Source: Aldrovandia affinis (taxonomy: Eukaryota > Chordata > Actinopteri > Notacanthiformes > Halosauridae). From it: DNA of 64,000 bases. The stretch is from NCBI GenBank assembly GCA_029706075.1, contig JAINUG010000011.1:4659501-4723500 (forward strand), written 5' to 3'. How positions within the stretch are numbered: the stretch's first letter is position 1; every line of letters starts with the position of its first letter. A program made the translations under genes and the position numbers. Positions 58,685 to 64,000 of this stretch are shown here, piece after piece. The notes beneath the pieces were generated by a model that saw nothing but the letters and a program-made list of their open reading frames with translations, ran no database searches and was not told the origin of the DNA.

Positions 58685-60225
58685 TAGAGATGCACCGATC
58701 GATCGGCCTCTGACCGGAAATGGCCGATTTTCAGCTGATCGGCCTCAATCGGTGACTTGATCCCGATCACTCCACATAGCCGATTCTGTGTGCCGGTTGT
58801 CTCCTCGCCCCCCTCTTTTTCACGTGACGTGCGCGCACCCGTGAGCCAATGCAAACAGATCAGATGAGCGCAGCGCTGAAAACGCCTCAACATGTCCTTA
58901 GTATGTGCGTTTTTGTACAGTCAGTGAAGACGACTTAAAGCTTGCAGTTTGTCATACATGTCAATCGAAAATAAGCCGCGGAGGAACAACCTCGAAAACG
59001 TTCGGAACGACCAACCTAATCAGACACTTGAAAAGTCATCACCCAGGTACCAAGTCGATGCCCAAATTCTGAAAATGTGACGTAGTCGTTTTTCTACAGT
59101 ACCGTAGGTACCGGGGTTAATTAACAATTAACTTCGTTGCGCTAGTTCGGTTCCTCTGAACCATTTTCCATTAATAGAACATAGTGGTAGTGCATAAACT
59201 TGACGTAATAATGCCCTGCTGAAGCACTGAATTGCACTGAAATCATTATGTTCGCTAATGAGTGACGTTATGAAACAGTGCTATTCACTCATACAAATCA
59301 AACTTATTAGACCTAATGATAAATTCATCTAACGATTTCTAGCTAAACCACAAATGGTGTATTAACTGTGTTGTGCATGAAGGTGCCAGCTGTGCGTTTC
59401 CACTATCAAACAAACTCAGAAACAGCAGCATCGCCTCTTTTCCAATTACTCCTAGTTTGAAACATTTTTATCTAGGCTTTGAAGCTAGTTAAAGTCGTAG
59501 TCGTTAGGCTACCTGACTCACGCAAATAACGAAATTCTGCTGAAGAGCGGCTTGTTTCAATGCCTTTGACAAGCTCCGCAACTGAAACATCCGCCCTTAT
59601 ATCGCTACAAGTGTTTTCCATTGCACTATATAGAATTGGGATCTACTCTAATCCACCTCTAGCAAACAAATTAGTCTAGCGCATCATAGGTTCGAACTAA
59701 CCTGTTTTCCATTAGCATTGTCGCAATAACTTTCTGATGCACATCAAGTTGAAGCCATATAATTATTTAATGGAAAAAGGGCTTGTGTCATCTGTCATCA
59801 GAATATAACGTTAGTGTTTTAAAAAATATTTCCGGACTAATGGTCTGTCACCCTGTCAGTAAATTTAAACTACTCTTGTTTCTTTTTATTTATTACTTAA
59901 AGGCTACATGCCACTGTTGTTGGATTCTCTTTTATTCATCATTGAATTTAATTTGCACAAAAAAAGAAAGCTCTGTCCAGTAACCTGGAACACTTTTTTA
60001 TTTTGAAATGTGTTTTAGTGAGACCTACCTAATGCTTCTGACCTACCTCAGAATTGTCAATCTTAATTTTCTATTAAAGCAAAGTTACAAAAATGTTTGT
60101 GTAAGTTGTCAATTATTGTTTTTAGGAAAAAAATCGGAATCGGCCAAAATCGGTATCGGCAGGTCAGACTAATCAAAAATTGGAAATCGGAATCGGCCAA
60201 GAAAATCGCAATCGGTGCATCTCTA
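58685..60225 (+). mobile_element. hAT element, 1541 bp, with BED zinc finger exon only
   Basis: The terminal repeats TAGAGATGCACCGAT are perfect and flanked by an exact 8-bp duplication GTATTTGT (58677-58684, 60226-60233). On the plus strand about 58918-59072 encodes CTVSEDDLKLAVCHTCQSKI then SRGGTTSKTFGTTNLIRHLK and SHHPGTKSMPKF before a stop. This is a complete BED finger (C-x2-C, H-x4-H). The rest of the element is non-coding and the catalytic core is missing. Confidence 0.93.
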
Positions 60226-60689
60226 GTATTTGTGTTTGCGCACATCAGTGTGTCTGTATAAATATGATATTTGTGCACACTAATCATTTTTCATTTTTTT
60301 AGTAATCCTTCTGCTGTTTGAGTTATTCTCTGTTGAGAAGATTTTTGAATGTAGTTTCAGGCAGCGAGCTCTTCAGCATGCATTGATAAATTCTTGAGAG
60401 CTTTTTCTACATGATTCCTGGTGGTTTTAAGTGATCAGGCAGCAGTTTCGAACTGTGCTGAACTGTGTCTCTTCAACTCTGGTGGTAAGAAATTGAGAGC
60501 TGAGATATGGTTTTACTGACAGACAATGTGTATGGAAAGGATGTGTTGGAAAGGATTCAGAAAAAATCCCCACTGATTGTGAAACAGATCTGTGTGCTTC
60601 ATATTTGGAGAGCTTTCTGAACGTACTCACATATGGCGACTACCCGCTTTTACAAATAATTTTTATCTATGCATGCATGTATGTGCAAG

Positions 60690-60890
60690 CATGTCTTTAT
60701 ATGTGTGTGAGTGTGTGTGTTTGTGTGTATGTAGCTGTTTGTGTGTGTGTGTGCGCGCGTATCCATGTGCATGTTTTAGGTGCATATGTGTATATGTGTT
60801 CATACATGCCTGTGTGTGTGCGCATGTCTGTATGTAAGTTTGTGCATTTGTGGGGGTGTGTATATGCTTGTGTGTGTGTGTGCGTGTACA
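60690..60890. repeat. (TG)n-rich imperfect tract
   Basis: TGTGTG runs with CGCG, TATG and CATG interruptions over about 200 bp. Confidence 0.9.
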
Positions 60891-60956
60891 TAGGTTTCAG
60901 AGCTGTATCATGTGTCAGCTGTTGTCTCCTGGATCTGAAATGCTAGCCATGAACAT

Positions 60957-60982
60957 AACAAAACAAAACAAAACAAAAATAA
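60957..60982. repeat. (AAAAC)n short repeat
   Basis: About five AAAAC units, A-rich to 61010. Confidence 0.9.
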
Positions 60983-62329
60983 ATACAGATAAAAACAAAG
61001 AAACTAAATAAAAGAAGTCTTAATAATACCGTAACTGATTTTCTTTTTTTTTCAATTTAATTGCTTTGTTTATTGAAACAGTGAAGCCCCCTGTGGACAA
61101 CCAGCAGGCTGGGCTGCGTATGTCCATGTACGCACTTCTTTGTGTGCGGTTTCTGCTCGTTGATAGCTCTCTGTTTTGACACGGTTCCACAGACCTCACT
61201 GTAATGAATGTGGGTTCTGCCTTGGCACGGTTCACAGCGCAGCCATACATACACGCTGACGGCATGAGGCCCGTCTCGCTGGAGACAGCTGAAATAATTT
61301 GGCGGAGATTTCGCTTGGAATTTAGGACCCAACCCAGCAGCTCTTATAGCAGTTAGGCCCAGCATCTCTGCTCTTTTTGTCATGTTATCATTGTTGAGGT
61401 CAGTGAATTCAAAGACGGGGATCCCCTCACATGGTTCACCATTGTCATCCCCTCTGTGGCCTGTGCAGACCGCTGCCGAGCAACATTAAGGGACTAATGT
61501 AGTATCTCGTGCCCACAGAATTTGTGTCCAGTCTGGTTTTGTGCTTCTTTTCAGTTACTCTTTTTAACTTGATCACAGTTATGGTTAGTGTGTGATGTGT
61601 GGCCCAGGGATTTCTCATGAAGTACATGAACATATGTGTGACGTGTTTTAAGAACTGTGAGGAAACCACAAAGGATACCACAAAGGACCACATCCGAATC
61701 CATCTGGAAATTATAGACATTATTTCGGAGGACTCAAAAGGTCTTCAAAAACTCCACGCTCCTGTCCCAAAACAATTTAACATTACATCTGAGAGAGAGA
61801 GAGAGACAGAGAGACAGAGAGACAGAGAGAGAGAGAGAGAAAACTTGCAAAGAAGTCATTTTGATGGGTCATGATAAAAACTAGCATTATTACTTTGTGA
61901 AATTCACTCAAAAAATCCCCCAAATCCACTCACACAGCTTTGAAGGAAAGCAAACAATCAAAAACCATGAGCTAATTTAATATATATACCATTGTCCTAA
62001 CTGTACACTCATTCCCTCTTCTGAGAGTTGTGAAAGCCTCCTTTTTGTCTCCCTAGCCTCCCTAGTCCTTCTGATTGGCTGCTGAGGAAGTTGCCTGGCA
62101 CCTCCCAGTACCTTCAGCGGTGTTAGAGCCGATGTCCAGGAGGTCTTGGGGCCCTGCCTCATTTGGTTTCTCGCCTCACAGAGAAACTTCTGTGTGCTAG
62201 TGATCCATGCTTGGCTTGGGAAAGTTCCCTGCTGATATCTGGCACGGTGTCTGTACATAAACATAAACTAAGCCTGCGGTCTAAATGACAATGCAACTTT
62301 CACCCTTGCAGTCACCCAGACAGCGTGGC
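60983..62329. other. xrcc4 intron 3, no gene recognised
   Basis: The block 61040-61380 is open on the minus strand for 108 codons, without a recognisable domain. A GA/CAGAGA run lies at 61790-61842. Confidence 0.45.
61791..61842. repeat. (GA)n and (CAGAGA)n short tract
   Basis: GAGAGA and GACAGAGA units, the same two motifs as at 44 kb but much shorter. Confidence 0.93.
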
Positions 62330-62640
62330 TGATTGTTACATCTTCCATATTTTGGGTCAGACACTAAACCAAGGTCCTGACTCACTGTGCTAATTAAAGA
62401 TCCCAGGGCACTTATTGCGTGTATAAGGGTATGAGGTTTCCCCCATGTCTTGGATAAATTCCCAACCCAAGCTCCCTCTCTCTGGCCATCTAATCATCCC
62501 TCATTTTGATTGGCTTAAAGATTCCATCCCTCTCTACCTCAGCTGATATGTGGTGAGCATTCTAGTGAAAAATGGCTACCGTGCATTATACAGGTGGGTG
62601 CTACCCATTGGAAAGGGAGCTGAAGAGCCTGGGGCATTTC
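62330..62640 (+). repeat. Dispersed retroelement 3' region
   Basis: CAAGGTCCTGACTCACTGTG, TTAAAGATCCCAGGGCACTT, CTAATCATCCCTCATTTTGA, AAATGGCTACCGTGCATTAT and GGTGGGTGCTACCCATTG follow the order of a common fish element. The piece at 7.5 kb is its antisense counterpart. Confidence 0.7.
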
Positions 62641-62865
62641 ATGTCAATTCTCAGCCATATAAATGTGGTGTAGGCAATGAGAGGTTGCAGGTTTGAATCT
62701 CAGACCGAGCATTGCTGGCATGGGCAAGGTACTATAAACATATATAAATATACATACATATATAGCTGTGCAAATGGATACTATGTGAAATGTAATCTGT
62801 TTAAATCACTAATTAGATGTATGATTGCACACACACATAGGCCTATATATAGTATACAGTACACA

Positions 62866-63135
62866 CAGGTAACTGCCAAAATAAAGGAAACACTTGAGTA
62901 AATTAAGAGTTCTGGTGGCTCTGTTATGGCGTGCATGCATTTTCCTGGCATGGTTTAGGTCCACTCGACCCCTTAGAGGGCAAGGTAAACGCCATTCTGA
63001 GTGATCACCTTAATACTATGGCGAAGCATTTCTTTCCTGATGGGAGTGGTTTCTTCCAAGATGTCCCAATCCACAGGGCATCAGTAGTCACTGAATGATT
63101 TGATGAGCATGGGACCGACATAAACCATATGCAAT
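62866..63135 (+). mobile_element. Tc1-like element (CAGGTAACTGCC family), left fragment
   Basis: CAGGTAACTGCCAAAATAAA followed by GGAAACACTTGAGTAAAT is the terminal repeat. TTCTTCCAAGATGTCCCAAT and ATGATTTGATGAGCATGGGA align with the transposase region of the 16-kb copy in reverse orientation. The right end is missing. Confidence 0.82.
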
Positions 63136-64000
63136 GTGCCAAAAAGCAGTAGAGTGAAATAGACTTGGTTTCCACGTCCTGCTGTTGTAGACTGAAAGAC
63201 CTTTGACGACTAATGATTCAGTCAGCTTGCTCAATTGAACACTTCTCTTGGTATTCTTGTGTTGTGGGGGGGGGCATGAATGCACTGTAGTGTAGCATCA
63301 AGAGTGAGAGCCAAGAATCCTTCATCCTTTAAGTGCAGGGTTCTTATGCCAGGACACCCGCAGCTTGGACATCGCCAGCCCTGCCTAAAGCAGTACCGCC
63401 GGAAGAGACCAAATAACTTGGTTTGTGTCGGTTTTGTAAACGTAATGTCACGGAGCTACTGTAACTCAGCTTGGGATAAACAATAAAACCACTGAAGCCA
63501 AAAATGAAAACGGAAGCCCCGAGAGGCAAAATGAATACAATTCTGAATATTTTAGTGTGTTTTGGCTCAAATTCCAAAGCAATACCACTGTGACAGTTTG
63601 TATTTTTCTCACTGGTGATGAGTGGTGGTGGAAATTGAATTTGCGGTGGGAGGAACAGCCAGAGTTGGCCCTTGTTGCCGGCCCCAGCTACAGAACAAGG
63701 AATCACACACATGACTCACAGACTCATCCACCTGTTCTCTCTGGACACTGCTATATCGCTGATCCTATGCTTGATCCACTGCTACTGCTTGCCAATTCCT
63801 ACCTTTATTTCACAATCCTACCTTTAGGTGCCCAAAGGCTATAGTGACTTTAAGATCATATTAAATCAATGTATGAACAGCACAGGGACCTTTCATTATA
63901 ACACTATTTCTTAGTTCATAAAACAAATGTTTATGAATCAATTCAAAAGGTGATGCAGTGTTTCAGTTCTATGGGAATCTACCTCCCCCTCCAAAAAAAG
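63136..64000. other. No gene or repeat recognised to the window end
   Basis: Open frames of about 95-122 codons on both strands carry no recognisable domain. It is taken as xrcc4 intron 3. Confidence 0.45.

Overview
This is vertebrate nuclear DNA, almost certainly from a teleost fish. It is intron-rich and AT-leaning, with long (CA)n and (GA)n microsatellites. It is crowded with fish-type repeats: tRNA-derived SINEs, Tc1-like and pogo/Tigger-like elements, several hAT elements, and CR1/L2-like LINE pieces. I cannot fix the species. I saw no bacterial features, no CRISPR array, no stand-alone tRNA or rRNA gene and no LTR element.

Two protein-coding genes are recognisable, arranged head to head. 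tmem167a (Kish-A, a small Golgi membrane protein of the secretory pathway) lies on the minus strand and can be read completely: four exons from the ATG at 40277-40275 to the stop at 31373-31371, giving 72 codons. xrcc4 (non-homologous end-joining scaffold) lies on the plus strand. Its coding exons 2 (49575-49745) and 3 (53003-53196) encode most of the N-terminal head domain. The later exons were not found and probably lie to the right of the window. The roughly 225 bp between the tmem167a start codon and a candidate xrcc4 first-exon donor (40503) carries ETS, CRE-like and CCAAT motifs, and looks like a TATA-less bidirectional promoter. From memory, the human order is also TMEM167A(-)/XRCC4(+), so this is conserved microsynteny.

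Layout. 1-30.3 kb: mainly intergenic, with a doubtful terminal exon of an unknown gene at 811-911, SINE copies, a 48-bp minisatellite, a deletion series of one Tc1-like family (13.8-16.6 kb), a hAT element with internal palindromes (19.3-20.8 kb), Tc1 pieces and a pogo/Tigger-like element (27.2-27.7 kb). 30.3-40.3 kb: tmem167a, whose introns hold a 165-bp MITE, a (CA)n tract, SINEs and a LINE fragment ending about 60 bp from a splice donor. 40.3-49.6 kb: xrcc4 intron 1, with a hAT element that keeps only a BED finger and a 160-nt pure purine tract. 49.7-53.0 kb: xrcc4 intron 2, largely two Tc1-like elements, one of them carrying a 90-bp hAT MITE. 53.2-64 kb: xrcc4 intron 3, with a full SINE, a second BED-only hAT element and retroelement tails.

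I did not find a clearly new biological system. The observations most worth a second look are a 40-bp tandem duplication of the last codons of tmem167a, the two BED-only hAT derivatives, the palindrome-bearing hAT copy and the precisely dated nested insertion in xrcc4 intron 2.
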